From Mucor racemosus (taxonomy: Eukaryota > Mucoromycota > Mucoromycetes > Mucorales > Mucoraceae), in contig JAPEHQ010000002.1 of assembly GCA_027405735.1 (NCBI GenBank), forward strand, positions 1,922,001-1,986,000: 64,000 nucleotides of DNA, written 5' to 3'. Positions 22,710 to 34,984 of this stretch are shown in pieces. The notes below the pieces were generated by a model. The model was not told the DNA's origin. It did not search any database and worked only from the letters and a program-made list of their open reading frames with translations. How positions within the stretch are numbered: position 1 is the stretch's first letter; every line of letters starts with the position of its first letter. Both the position numbers and the translations under genes were made by a program.

Positions 22710-23362
22710 ATGTCCATGTCTCTCTTTGTAACAGTTGGATCTACAGGCTTTGATGAGCTTATCCAAGAAACAACTTCTTCGACATTTTTAAATTCTTTAT
22801 CTCAAGTTGGCATTCATAAAGTCTTGTATCAATACGGTTCTTCTGAACAAGTTTTTTCAGACAAATTACAAACCTATAAAGGAAAAGTGTTAGATATCGA
22901 TGGTTATAAATATAAATCATCCATCAAAGAAGATATGGAGAGATCAGACATTATAATTAGTCATGCAGGTACAAAAATGCGTTGCCATGGCAACTGAATT
23001 TACGGCAACTCGCCGTTGCAATGACAATTTTAACGCAGTTATTAGGTGCAGGTACAATACTACAAGCATTAAGAATGAGAAATAAAAAGTTGATTGTTGT
23101 TGTCAATGTGTCCTTGATGGACAATCATCAATACCAACTTGCTCAAGTTATGCAATCTAACAATTATGCTATTTGCAGCGATATAAGGTAAGGTTTATTT
23201 CACAAAACATGTAGCGTACATCAGATAACATGTTGTTTTTATAACAGTGATTTAACAAATACCCTCAAAAATATCAATAATATCAAATTAACACCTTTTC
23301 CTGCTGCAAAACCAGAAACCTTTGCTTCAATAGTTGATGAACAAATGGGGTTTGCATTATAA
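22710..23362 (+). CDS. ALG13: Alg13, catalytic subunit of UDP-GlcNAc transferase
   Basis: Exons 22710-22968, 23046-23187 and 23248-23362 encode 171 residues. [16 protein letters not shown] is the family N-terminus. The junctions rebuild [16 protein letters not shown] (the conserved UDP-GlcNAc-binding loop) and then [20 protein letters not shown]. By family knowledge, Alg13 is recruited to the ER membrane by Alg14, and the pair adds the second GlcNAc to dolichol-PP-GlcNAc in N-glycan precursor synthesis. The length fits the short catalytic form found in fungi and animals. Family members usually have N rather than V before the SLMDNHQ motif, a minor deviation. Two in-frame ATGs start the protein (MSM); the first was used. 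The MID1 gene starts only 82 bp downstream. Confidence 0.95.
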
Positions 23363-23444
23363 ATAAAATTTGATTCACACCGTCACTGTTAATTGTTGTG
23401 TTTCTTCTTTTCTTTCGTCTACATCGTACATACAAAGCCTAGCT

Positions 23445-25040
23445 ATGAAAATACATCTGTATAGCTTTGTTTTGTTATTTTTATTTTGTTACCATGGCAA
23501 CCGTGTCTACGCACAATCTACAACAACACAGCTAAATAATAATCAGATCGTATCATCTTCTGTTGCAATAAATGGGTACAACTATTATTACTTTAGTGTT
23601 TCAGCGACAGGTCAATTATTTAGTAAACGAGATTTACCGACCATTCACCTTTCAACAACTATCTGTAATCAACCAACAGCACCTGCTGATTTTCATGATA
23701 CTGTTCCACCACTTAATCTTTATATATCAACTTCTAGTTCCAATACTTTACCAGGCCCTGATAACAGTGCTACAGTTGAAGATTCATCATATGGGCTTAT
23801 CAAATGGGCAAGCGATAACCAAACATCCGAGATTTGGATTGCTGTAGCTGCACCTGCTTTGACAGGCTCTTGGACTGGAAATTTTACATATGAAATTGGT
23901 GTCTCAACCAGCCGTAAGAAGCTCATTTCGAACCTTTGAACAATATAAATTACTAAACTTTTTCTTGAAATAGAAACGATGCACCCTTTATTTATTAATA
24001 ATGAAAAAGATGATAATTCAAGTATACCATATATGACCCTAGATGATACAGACAGACACAATGCTTTATTCTTATCGAGTCCAGTTCAAAATAGCTCTCA
24101 AAACTCAACATTATTAGTAACATCTGCTATGCCTGTTGAATTATCTTATTCATTATGTGCTGCTAAACAAAGAGCTCTTTCCCATTACAATGTAAATACA
24201 ACCACCACTCATCGTGGACCTACAGATAGCATTAGACAGCAATTTATGGTGTCCAATTTAACGCAAGATACATATTATACCGCATACATGCTTCAACCTG
24301 TCGGTTCTGTTACCGGAATGACAACCCCAATCAATTTAGGCACAAAAATAGATGCCAATTGTCGAATTATCTACGATTTACCTTTCTGTGATCAAGTAGC
24401 TTATAGTGTACCTACTGATTTAGACTCATTTACAACTGTTGATTTATGGACACTTGCTAGTGAATATGATGTACAGGCACAAGAAAAGTTCGAGCCCTTT
24501 GCTACAGCTCTATCTCAATATAATTGCGAAACAACACAATACTCATTGGTCCGCAATTGTACAGATTGCTATCGAGATTATAAAACTTGGCTGTGTGCTG
24601 TAACTATACCTCGTTGTACAGACTCATCTGCTAGTGCTGATCTTAGTCAAGGCACAGACAATGTACCAGCAGCACCTGCACTGAGAGATATTTCAACAAA
24701 TGCTTCTCGAAATCCCTGGATAGATGAAACCTTGAAGCCGGGAGAGTGGACAGAATTGTTACCTTGCATTGATTTATGTTATCATGTTGTACAGAGTTGC
24801 CCTCCTTTCATGCAATTCTACTGTCCTGATGCTGATTTAGCTCTTGTACAGTATGGTTTCTGGCAAAATGGGACAGCTTCGGTGAATGGCACTACATTCC
24901 ATTTCGATATTAATAATCCTACTTGTAATCGTTTGGGTGTTGATCCCACTTTACTCACCATTAGTATTGGAAATCATCTGCGCAACCCTTACTTGCTCAT
25001 AATTGCCTGCGTAATTAGTACATTGTACTTTATTTTATAG
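23445..25040 (+). CDS. MID1: Mid1-like stretch-activated Ca2+ channel subunit
   Basis: Exons 23445-23913 and 23974-25040 (donor GTAAGA, acceptor AATAG) encode 511 residues. The N-terminus MKIHLYSFVLLFLFC...VYAQ is a signal peptide. The ectodomain has many N-x-S/T sites. The C-terminal half is cysteine-rich (NCTDCYRDYKTWLCAVTIPRC, LPCIDLCYHVVQSCPP), the Frizzled-like Cys region typical of Mid1. It ends with a hydrophobic segment (LLIIACVISTLYFIL) that could be a membrane anchor or GPI signal. Mid1 works with the Cch1 channel in high-affinity calcium uptake at the plasma membrane and ER. Upstream in-frame codons before 23445 would spoil the signal peptide, so this ATG is preferred. The length is close to that of yeast Mid1. 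Confidence 0.93.
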
Positions 25041-25806
25041 TACAACTGAAATACCAAATAAAAGCTTCATTTATATACAGTTTTTTTGACATGAGAACGT
25101 ACTGATCTTAGATATACGAATTATATTTAATTAAAATAAAGGTACCGCTGTCTACAATATTATCTTGACATTGATGAGATGAAATAGATCTAAACCAGCC
25201 AGAAATGCTCGAATCTGATTGATAAATCGCAATAACTGAAGATTCTGCGCAAAAATAAATTACAGCATTTAATTGGCACAGGACAGGTCAATTTTGCTGA
25301 TTAGGTCAATTTTTGCTCTTTTATTACAAAACAAAAAATGTACAGATATATTTGACATGCTATATAACAATTTTATTGCAAAAAGACACCAAGATTATTT
25401 GCAAAAGCCTTTTAAAAATTTCTCTAGAAACGGAAAATTGCCCAATTATTCTTTAGGCGACACTACAAAAAAAAGCTATTTAAATCAGCGACAAATCAAG
25501 CCAAATTACAACCATCTTCAGGTCCTGTTCCTGAAACAATCTATTAGTTTCTCATTATTTAAATACACATATAGCGCAATATGCCTGAAATATTAAAACC
25601 ATGTGCAAACTTGAATGAAAAATTCCATTATCCTAGTCAATAAGAACTCGAAATCTGCTGCACAATGAATTATAAATTAAAAATTACCTTTCGTAACTCC
25701 GTTTTACACGCTTGTTGTGATATTGAGTTGCCCCTCTTCTTCTCACTCTCTTTTCTCGTCCCTTTATTTATATACTTCAGGTTTCTTCTTCTTTCAAGTT
25801 AAAGTG
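25041..25806. other. Intergenic between MID1 and ARP1
   Basis: A 107-codon frame (25273-25596) has no motif, needs a non-ATG start and reads like AT-rich noncoding sequence. The last 100 bp are C/T-rich and likely belong to the ARP1 promoter. Confidence 0.55.
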
Positions 25807-27294
25807 ATGAACTCCGAGTTTGATGATGTGAGAACTGTTAATATCTATATATTTCTATTTGTTGCTAATTTCATATATTAGGTGTTGACTAATCAACCAG
25901 TCGTTATTGATAACGTAGGTTTTATTTTGCACACGACTTTGTTGGCTATACTCATAACTTTTACAATATTTTAGGGCTCAGGTGTTATAAAAGCTGGTTT
26001 CGCAGGTGAAGAACAACCCAAATGCTTCTTTCCTTCAATGTATGCAATAGTTTACAAACAAATTTTAGTTGATATTGACGAAAAATATTTTGTTTTAGGG
26101 TGGGTCGACCAAAGCACGTTCGTATAATGGCAGGTGCTGTTGAAGGAGACAACTTTATTGGAAGAAAAGCTCAAGAATTACGCGGCTTGTTAAAGATCAG
26201 ATACCCTATTGAGCATGGTATTGTCACTGACTGGGAAGATATGGAACGCATTTGGCAATACATTTATACTGATGAACTTAAAACGCTCTCTGAAGAGGTA
26301 TGATAAAACTATAGTGTTTGTCTGTAATTGATCTCTAATTATTAGTTTTAGCATCCTGTCTTATTGACAGAAGCTCCTTTGAACCCTCGTGCAAATAGAG
26401 ACACTGCTGCTCAAATATTCTTCGAAACATTCAATGTGCCTGCATTATTTACTTCGATCCAGGCAGTTCTCAGTTTGTACGTAATTAATCTTTTAATACA
26501 ACGTTTTAGAAACTGATGAAAACTCATAAAAACCCTCTGTAGATACTCATCTGGTAGAACTACTGGTATTGTTCTTGACTCTGGTGATGGTGTCACACAT
26601 GCTGTGCCTGTTTATGAAGGTTTCGCAATTCCACATGCAATTCGTAGAGTTGACATTGCCGGAAGAGATGTTACTGAATATTTACAGCTTTTATTGCGAA
26701 AATCTGGTTATAACTTCCACACTACAGCTGAAAAAGAAGTCGTTCGCATTATTAAAGAAAAGACATGCTACATTGCATTAAATCCAGCAAAGGAAGAAAA
26801 GGAAACTAGTGGCAAGGTCGACGATTTCATGTTGCCTGATGGAAATATTATCAAGGTAAGTTTGGACTTCTTATTTAGCTTTCTTTTAAATACTTATTAT
26901 CAATCTCTGTTGAAAGCTTGGTGCTGAAAGATTTCGTGCACCTGAAATTTTGTTCCAACCTGAGCTTATTGGAGAGGAATACCCTGGTATTCATCAAGTC
27001 ATTGTGGATTGTATTGGCCGTGCAGATCTTGATCTAAGAAAATCGCTTTATTCCAATGTTGTTCTATCTGGAGGCTCTACATTATGTAAAGGTTTTGGTG
27101 AGCGGCTTTTATCCGAGATCAAAAGACTTGCATTAAAGGATATCAAAATCAAGATTTATGCTCCCCCTGAACGTAAATATAGCACATGGATTGGTGGTTC
27201 AATTTTGGCTTCTCTTAGCACTTTCAAGAAGATGTGGGTCTCTGCTGAAGAATATCAAGAAGATCCTGATATTATTCACAAAAAGACTTTTTAA
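25807..27294 (+). CDS. ARP1: Actin-related protein 1 (centractin), dynactin filament subunit
   Basis: Seven exons: 25807-25827, 25882-25914, 25975-26039, 26099-26297, 26352-26476, 26543-26855 and 26917-27294. They total 1134 nt (377 residues), the usual Arp1 length. All junctions keep frame and use GT-AG. The phosphate loops are present ([33 protein letters not shown]), as are the actin signatures [14 protein letters not shown] and the C-terminal [37 protein letters not shown] and the N-terminal [10 protein letters not shown] favour Arp1 over conventional actin. Arp1 polymerises into the short filament of dynactin, which couples dynein to cargo. The first two coding exons are tiny (21 and 33 nt). 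Broken dynein intermediate chain fragments lie 7 kb upstream, but nothing indicates a functional link. Confidence 0.97.
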
Positions 27295-27864
27295 ATAATA
27301 CTTTTTTTTTCTTTATATCCATATTATTATACACTCTCTCGCACCCTCTATCTCTTTTCTTACAGAAATATATATTTAATCAAACTGAATAAAAGGAATA
27401 TTTCACTAAACAATTTTTAAACGATAAACAATCGTTGCTTCTTTGAAAGTATTAGCATTAACGGTTACAAGTAATCGCTACAGTTAATTTTGCACATATC
27501 TAGACTGCATATACAGATCATCATTTTGCCAAAGTATCTCAATGAATATTTTACAATTAAGATGTTATTAAAATTGGAAATTTAGATATGATAGGAGCCA
27601 GTACTGATGTTCATCAAGCAGAGTTTCATTAATATGTAGAAAACCGACATTCATTGTTTAATATTAGAAAAACGGCCCTTTTGCAATAATGCACTATATG
27701 ACGGAATAAACATCATGTAAAAAGAATAGATTTATTTCATACCGAAACCTATATGAGTTAATAAGCATATTTGGTGCTTGGGATATATTCTTTTTAGCTT
27801 TAGATAAAAAAAAATTACTGCAGGAGTTTTGGAGGTATGTGATGAGTAAAAATGCTATAAAATT
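27295..27864. other. Convergent 3' region between ARP1 and CUL3
   Basis: About 570 bp between two convergent genes. AATAAA-like signals are visible on the plus strand near 27390. No open frame of note. Confidence 0.6.
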
Positions 27865-30633
27865 TTATGCCAAATAATGATAAGCCCGTCTAGAAAAAAC
27901 GAAATGCAGTGTTAATATTGTACAATCGAAACCACTGAATACAAAAGAGTTTTACCTGTCTTCTGAGCTTCTTTCCAAATATTCACGATCAATCAAAGCC
28001 TCGATACGTTTTTTAATCATAACAGGGCTAGGCATGAATCTTGAACTTAATTGCTTTGTCACTTCTGAAATCAATAAATTGTGTTCCATTGTCTTTCTGT
28101 CCTTCATGATACGCACAATAGATGCTTCGATTTGATGTTTACGTTCTTCGTCTACCTTATCTTGTGTATTTTTTCGCTCTCCATCATTTTCTACTCTGGA
28201 TGCTAATGCTTGGATTTTGATACGAGCCATATTGGAAGTAAAATCGTTATTGAAAGAAAAGGTGTCGTCAGGTAATACATCTCTGCCTTTAGACGATTTA
28301 GTAAGTATTTTATACTTGGCACATGCGAGGGATTGCAAAGTCCTTTTCAAATCTTGGTCTGCAATCTGTGTATAATTCTTGATATCGTCCCAAGATAATG
28401 TCTCGTTAGTGTTGAATAAAATTAGAACAACCATGGCATAAGTAGAAACATTAAGCAAGTGCTTCCCTTTTTTGAAATATGCACGAATATCAGCTGATCC
28501 CATTTGCGGTTGCCATGTTAAGCGACGGCCACTATGTCTATCAAAGTAAAAATTTTCAAATGATTTGCAAGCTTGCATAACGTTTGAGGGCATGACACAT
28601 TTTGGTGAGGCAGATAAATTCATAGGCCAGAAAGTTGATGTAAGCACAGTTACAGAAGCATCCAGGGAAAGCTTATTTTCTTCGGATTTTGGCTTTTCCA
28701 GATAATCTTTGAAAGCTGCGCTCATTTCTGTAGACAATTTCATATCATTAAACATACCCTCTAATTTGTTTGTGAATTGATAACCGCATTCTCTCTGACG
28801 AGGAAAAGGCCATTAGCATTGATATTATATATGGTCCTTGAGGTGGCTTACCTTTAATTTTGAAAGCATGCCTCTCTCGGCATCATCAGATACACTTCTG
28901 TTCAATAATAGACGTTTAGCCAAATGTTGCTTATAATATCGTTCGAAAACATCCTTGTCTTGCAAGAATCGGAATAGTGTAATGGTTTTATCAAGAACAT
29001 CGTCTACCTCATCTTCAGATTTCTATTAATTAAAGTGAGGTTTAGACATTTTGTTGCGTTTAAACAAATTTTACTTACGCCTTTAAGACCCTTCTTTAAG
29101 TTTTCATCAATGAATAACGAGATGAATTCAGCAGATTTTTGATTTTCATTTATGAACTTTTCAAACGCTTCATTGAAAACAGTTTGAAATGATTTATCTT
29201 TACTAGCAGCTTGGTCTAAAATCTTGTCAAACTTGTCTTGAAGCGCTAGTACTTCCATAACCCAATTGATTGCAACGCTGCTAGAGCCTTTTTCAGCTTT
29301 GGATTTCAAATCGCTCATGATATGTTGATTGATTTCAGCACCCAATGTTAATATATAATTGCTTATAAAGGTTCTCATTTCGTTCAGACCAGCTGGAACT
29401 CGTGAAAATAAACTATACATGCGTGATAAATCTATAAAATGTCTAAGTATGTTTCTTCAAACAATGCTTTCCAACTACTTACCTCCATATTTATCTGCAG
29501 TTAACATACTCTCAAGACCCGAATTTTTCATCTGTGGATACATAAACAGGTTTAATACTCTCAAAATAAAATCAATAATTCAAGTTTTTACCTCCATCAA
29601 TGTCTTTAAATTATTTGCTATTAATTGTGTTTCGACAATTGTACGAATTTTTAGCTCTGTTGTCATGGATAAACAGTGTACTGTACGTTCGTATTCTTCT
29701 TCTAATCTTTTTTCAACCTAAATTTCCAGTGTAAATATTTTTTATATTTTTTCGAATTTTGCATAAAAATTACCTTTCGCATAAATTCAGGTGCATCATA
29801 CGAAGAAACTAATTTTTGACTCTCAATCTGATAATATGAAGTGGTTGTTTCTAAATATATTGCCTCGAAATCAATTGCATACACTGTCAATTTTGTGTCC
29901 GGATCAGTTAATTCAACCAACATGGACACAGCAGATTGTATTGCACTTCTGTCAATCACATCTCCGTTACGTTCCAGCTGAATTTGTGTCAACATTGCTG
30001 ATATCAAATGCTTTTGAATTGGATATTGTTTCGAACGTATAACTTTATCACGAAATAAATTGAGACCCATTTCATCGACACTTGGTAAATTGTATTTTGG
30101 CAATCTATCATTCTATGCAAAAACAAATTAATTTTCTCAAGAATTTTTCTCAAAAATGTTACATACCAAGTAGTATAAAACCTGTAAAATAAGATCAATT
30201 GCAGCTTTGAAATCATCCCAAACTTTCTTTACAGTCTTCAAAAAAGAAGCGCCTTCATCAGCAGTACTTGTTTCAACGGAAGTATTTATAAATGCTGGTA
30301 CAATAGTCTGCTCAGCTGTATTCTCTAAGTAATCGGCAATGACTTTTTCAACATCGTGATATAGACGTTCTCCAAATTGTCGAATAGTAAGTTTATAAGC
30401 TGTGCGATACAACAGTTCATATGATAATTCTCTGGCCTGTTTTTGAAATATTACCGTAATGGCATTACTAAGAATTTCAAAGCCTTCCTCATATTCTTGC
30501 GTGTGGTCCATAACTGGCTATACAGAAATGTACGTAGTAAAATTTCAATACAAAATCTGTTTGACATTTGAATGCGAAAAACTAAACTTACCATGCGCTT
30601 TACAGGTCTGATTCTTCCTTTCTTTAAAGACAT
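27865..30633 (-). CDS. CUL3: Cullin-3, scaffold of BTB-type ubiquitin ligases
   Basis: Nine minus-strand exons: 30633-30592, 30517-30167, 30112-29774, 29717-29592, 29531-29483, 29431-29079, 29022-28852, 28794-27956 and 27889-27865. They sum to 2295 nt (764 residues), essentially the length of animal Cul3. Diagnostic blocks are [53 protein letters not shown] and the C-terminal winged helix ending YHYLA. The neddylation motif [14 protein letters not shown] places the modified lysine at about 708. By family knowledge, the N-terminal helices bind BTB adaptors and the C-terminal region binds Rbx1; Nedd8 attachment activates the ligase. The last coding exon is only 25 nt. The gene is divergent from a small CX9C-protein gene 203 bp away. 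Confidence 0.97.
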
Positions 30634-30836
30634 TTGATTTTTGCGTTTCTTAATAACGTATTGAATAAATATGAAAAGAGCGTTGAAAGGAGGAAAAAGA
30701 GATTAGGAAAGTAAAGTATACAAAGGAAAGGAAGGAGGTGTTTATAGTGAAAAAGTTTGTCCTTAAAACTCCGTGATGCTTTAATTATAATGATCCCTTG
30801 CTCTTTCAATACAGTTTTTCTTTTCAGTTTATAAAC
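30634..30836. promoter_or_regulatory. Bidirectional promoter of CUL3 and the CX9C protein gene
   Basis: Only 203 bp separate the two start codons, so both promoters must overlap. The CUL3 side is purine-rich on the plus strand (30665-30740) and the other side is T-rich. No specific factor site was recognised. Confidence 0.6.
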
Positions 30837-31072
30837 ATGAAACCAACAAAAGGTATTCCAGTGATTGCTAAAGGAGTAGCTTCATGCCCGGCTCAAGCGG
30901 CAGCTTACGGTAAATGCATTGCATCAAGTTATAAAGATGTTCAAAAGGATATGTGTCAGAAGGAATTTTTGGCATTTAAACAGTGTGTTCAAGAAGCTGT
31001 AAGTTTTGATTTCGATATGTCTAAATGTTGTTTTACTGATTTAATTGATTTTAGATGAAGAAGAAATGGTGA
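30837..31072 (+). CDS. Small twin-CX9C mitochondrial protein, NDUFAF8-like
   Basis: Exons 30837-30998 and 31055-31072 (donor GTAAGT, acceptor TTTAG) encode 59 residues ending MKKKW. The protein has two CX9C motifs: CPAQAAAYGKC and CQKEFLAFKQC. This is a CHCH helical hairpin with two disulfides, typical of proteins oxidised by Mia40 in the mitochondrial intermembrane space. The AAAYGKC context and the second C..EF..F..C helix resemble the complex I assembly factor NDUFAF8 (C17orf89), so a role in NADH dehydrogenase assembly is a reasonable guess, not shown. The ATG at 30837 gives the expected short N-terminus; upstream in-frame sequence is AT-rich leader. Without the intron the frame would read 13 further unrelated codons, so splicing decides the C-terminus. 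Confidence 0.75.
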
Positions 31073-31386
31073 ACAGCATTTGAACAGTGTACATTAAATA
31101 ATATTTATAATATCATACCAATAAAAAAGAAGCATTTGTAAATTCTTTCAATTCAAAATGTTCCCATAATTTCACATCATGTGGTAATGTTCAATATTTG
31201 ACATTTCATCAATGTTATTGGTTCTAAATGAGAAGAGTACTGCGGTTAAATGGGGAAGCAAGGAAGCACAAAAATAATAGAAAAAAGCATAATGTCTCTT
31301 TTATAAAAACCCCTGATAATTTAACCTTCCTCTTCTTCCTCTTTTCCCCCCACCCCAACTCTTTTATTTTCCCTTGTTTTAACAAA

Positions 31387-32598
31387 ATGACTGCTACAAC
31401 CGTTGCTACCATAGTTGATAAACCCAAAACTATTGTCTTGGAAACTCCTCATACCAAAGAAGAGCACAAGGTAAAGCAAGAAGGATTGTTTAAGATTCAC
31501 GCCGTTTAACTTTTATCTATCCTTGAAAGGTGTTTATTGGTAATTTGTCATTCAAGACTACAAAAGAATCTCTTATTACTTTTGCGTCAACATCCGGGAA
31601 AGTGTAAATGTTTTTGATTAGCTTTTACAACCACTCTTTTCTAACATGTATTTATAATGTATAGACTGGATGCAACCATTATCACAAAACATCATCGTTC
31701 TCTTGGCTATGGATTCGTCACATTTGAAACAGAGAAGGAAGCCCAAAAAGCGGCAAAGGATCTCGATACCAAATCATTGGATGGCCGTGAAATCAATGTG
31801 GAAGTAGCACGCCCAAAAGTAGAATCTACTGTGGATGAACCCAAGAAAACTCGCAAATCAAAGCGTAATGCTCGTCGTCGTAGCAGCAAATCTGCTACAG
31901 CTTCATCAACTAAAGAGGAACCAATTTTGAAAATAAACAAAGAAGATATTGTACCTGTCAAGAAAGAGGAAGATGTGAACGTTAAGAAAGAACTAAACGT
32001 TAAAGAAGAGATACCTGTGGTAAAAAAAGAGGTTGTTGCTACTGCTACTATTGTTTTACCTGCTGGAACTGATGCAAATGAGCAAGATCAAGAAAAAACT
32101 GCCGAACAAATTGCCAAAGAGGCTGCTGCTCGTCGCAAACGCAATCAAAAAAATAAGAAACGTCAAAACAAGAAAAAATCAATTGAAAAAGCTACCCGCG
32201 TCACTGAACCATCCAAAACAACTTTATTCGTTGCCAATTTACCATACGCTACTACAGATGATGATTTGAATAAGATCTTTAAGGATTACAAGTTGGTTTC
32301 TGTTCATGTAGCTCGTATGAATAATGGATGCTCCAAGGGCTATGGTTTTGTGGAATTGGAAAATGAGGAGGAACAGTTAAAGGCACTTGAGTCTGTAAAA
32401 GATGTTGTATTGGAAGGTCGCTCTATCTATTTGAAGATTGCTCTTTCTGAACAAAAAGTGCCTGCTTTGGAAGGTGATGTTATTACAAGCAAGACAGAAG
32501 TCAAGGTGGAAGAGCCTATTGTCGAAATAAAGAAAGAGGGTACCCCTTCTAAGGATTCTGTTGTTGATGCTCTTAAAGTCAAGGATACCAAAAAATAA
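31387..32598 (+). CDS. Two-RRM RNA-binding protein with basic/acidic linker
   Basis: Exons 31387-31470, 31530-31603 and 31665-32598 encode 363 residues. RRM1 (about residues 29-100) has RNP2 VFIGNL and RNP1 LGYGFVTF, rebuilt across both introns. RRM2 (about 237-312) has LFVANL and KGYGFVEL. Between them lies a Lys/Arg/Ser-rich stretch (KKTRKSKRNARRRSSKS), a Lys/Glu/Val repeat region and a second basic cluster (RRKRNQKNKKRQNKKK), likely nuclear or nucleolar targeting. The C-terminus is again Lys/Glu-rich. The layout resembles nucleolin-like or Sbp1-like RNA-binding proteins, but no exact orthologue can be named. The first intron lies just before the RNP2 strand. Confidence 0.88.
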
Positions 32599-33089
32599 TA
32601 AATACTGTACTAGCAAATTTCCAATAATGTAATAATAAAGCATGATATTTCTTAATTACAATTTACAATACCTGTATTTTAAGCCATTGAGCTTAAAAAG
32701 TTGGTGGTGAAATGCAAATTTGATGAATATAGTCTATTTTAAGATGTTCGACTCTTGAGTTAAATATGTACAAAATGTTAAAATCAAAAATATCAGACGA
32801 TACTTCTGTTGTGTTTGAGTCTTTTAAAGTTGCTTAAGACTAATTTTATGGAACTTGGGCATACGAAAATCCTATAAAGCCATAAATTTATCAAAATTGA
32901 TTTTTAAAAGGAGGCATAATTACTAGGGTTTTTGGCATTTTCTGATGCTCTGAACTATACAAATAGATTGTCCTCGTTCAGTGGATATAATTTACTAAAT
33001 TTTTATGTATTTACTTATTTCTAATTATTATATAATAAAATAAATATATTATCCCATAAAAAAAATTCAATTTTCGAATAATTCAATTT
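32599..33089. other. Intergenic, no gene seen
   Basis: 3' flank of the RRM gene with AATAAA near 32633. No open frame with features. Dispersed repeat D starts shortly after. Confidence 0.6.
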
Positions 33090-34790
33090 TCGTAGTTTTC
33101 AATCTTCATAATAGGAGCGCGCCACGTTTCCTAATACTGGTTCCATACTAAACAGATTTGAATGTACACCTTGGGTACTGAAAAATAGGTATGAGCCGAT
33201 CACACTATGCTACCTGTTCGTAAACTTATTTTATATCCCACGAAAGACTCAAAAACGCGTAAATCTCATTGCTTTATCCTTAACATCCGGTCCGACTTAT
33301 TTTCCTGCCTTACTTTTTTTCCCACTAAATAATACCAAGAGAAAATTATATGCCAATGTACCTGAGATGCTCAAGTTTAATTCAAAAACAAGTATTCGGA
33401 AATATCCTATTTTTTGCAGGTGGTATTAATTTTTCAGTGCTAATGTTTCAGATTTTTTACGCGTATTTCACTGCTAAAGGATTGAAAACTTTGAGGCTTT
33501 ATATCTCTAGAAAAAATTAAGCTATACTAACACTCTCTAATAATGAAACTTACTTTTTTTAAAGTGCTCTATAACATATTTTATTATAAAAAAATTCTGG
33601 GCACTTTTATTTTTTTTTCATTTTTTTGGACATTTCTATAGTAGGTTTCAAAATATTGGCTAAATTGAGCAACATTTTTTTTGCATTCATGTCATTAAGC
33701 TCGCTAAGCTCTCTTGGACCCAATTTAGAGTTTTTTAAATATTGATTTTTCATGGAGATATCCTAAAAAATATGTACAAAAAAGGTACCTCCATTTCTAG
33801 CTTCCATTTTTCCCTTATATACCCTCATCCCAAATTCTAAATCTGAAAAAAATTTGGACAAAAATCTTGCTTTCTCTACGAAAAATGCAGCTAGAAGATT
33901 GTACAATAGCTCAATCGATAGATAATGTTGTTGCGCATCATTTCAATTAGTTATATTTTAAATATGCTTATAAAAAGTGACGTACATCTTCAAAAAATCT
34001 CCAAATTTTCAATTGCATTTTACGCAAAATTTAATGTGAAATGTTTGCCTGAATTTTATTTAGATGGATGCAGAATTTAAAACAGTACAAAAATTATTTA
34101 GTATACTAGGTCGACTTACTTTGCAGTTCATGAGCAATTAAACAATTTTGTTTTTTTCATCATTTTTCGTCCATTTTTTAAAATAAATTTTGGAACCCAG
34201 TAATCATAAGCTGTAAGCTGTGATATTGACTATTATTTTGATTATCTCGATGAAAAATCAATATTTTTGGCTAAAACAAAAAATACAGAATAGCAATCAA
34301 TTAGATCTATCTTGTGAATACAGAAATTAAGCCCTGGATAATGAGTTTTAAGTTTTACAAAATAATAAATTAATATTTACAACTGCAGAAAACAAAGAAA
34401 AAAAAATTCCCATCCTTGTGAATATTGATCCAATTAATCTCCAATTATACATGATGGTAGATTTACATATATCCTGCATAAAAATTTATATTTCTACTCT
34501 CACAGATCACTGTGAATTGAGGAAACCATCCGCAAATCATGATATTTCTGTCCAATAAAACCACGTGTTGTGTCGTATATTTTCATGTTTGATAAATAAT
34601 ACTTAAAAAAGAATATAATTTAAAGGGAATGAGTAATGAATCAGTTCTTTAACTGTATAATAAAAAAAAAGATATTGTTTATTTAGATACAAAAATATGG
34701 TCTTTTATATTGAGTTTGATATTTAAATCTGTTACAACATTACGTTTTGAAGGTTTGAAGGAAAAACGCATTCTATTATATTATATATTT
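33090..34790 (+). repeat. Dispersed repeat D, copy 1
   Basis: Nearly identical over long stretches to 62645-64000, and more distantly to 34985-36190. Landmarks in order: 'tttacgcgtatttcactgct' near 33455, 'gtaggtttcaaaatattggc' near 33641, 'aaaaatgcagctagaagatt' near 33880, 'aagctgtaagctgtgatatt' near 34209. It ends with a truncated family-1 LTR (34571-34739). There is no conserved open frame across copies, so it is treated as noncoding. Confidence 0.8.
34571..34739 (+). mobile_element. Truncated family-1 LTR at the end of repeat D copy 1
   Basis: Begins TGTCGTATATTTTCATG like the solo LTR at 8013-8547 and matches about its first 160 bp with substitutions, then jumps to TTACAACA, similar to the LTR 3' end. 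It is therefore an internally deleted LTR of the same family. No target duplication was found. The same junction occurs at 63932, which suggests the two D copies were duplicated together with it. Confidence 0.65.
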
Positions 34791-34984
34791 ATCAGAAAAA
34801 TTATTATTTCAACATATTTTTGACTCAAAACTATGGTAAGCAAGATAGATTTTTTGATAATTTTGAGATGTACTCTCCTATTTGACTGTCTTGACGTTTG
34901 TGAAACATATATTTTTCAATATCCTGATGAAGAATAATAAAATAATACATCTATCTCATAATTTACAGATAATCAGCTTTGATA

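Noticed and set aside
25273..25596. 107-codon open frame between MID1 and ARP1
   Set aside because: It needs a non-ATG start, has no domain, and its composition matches noncoding surroundings.
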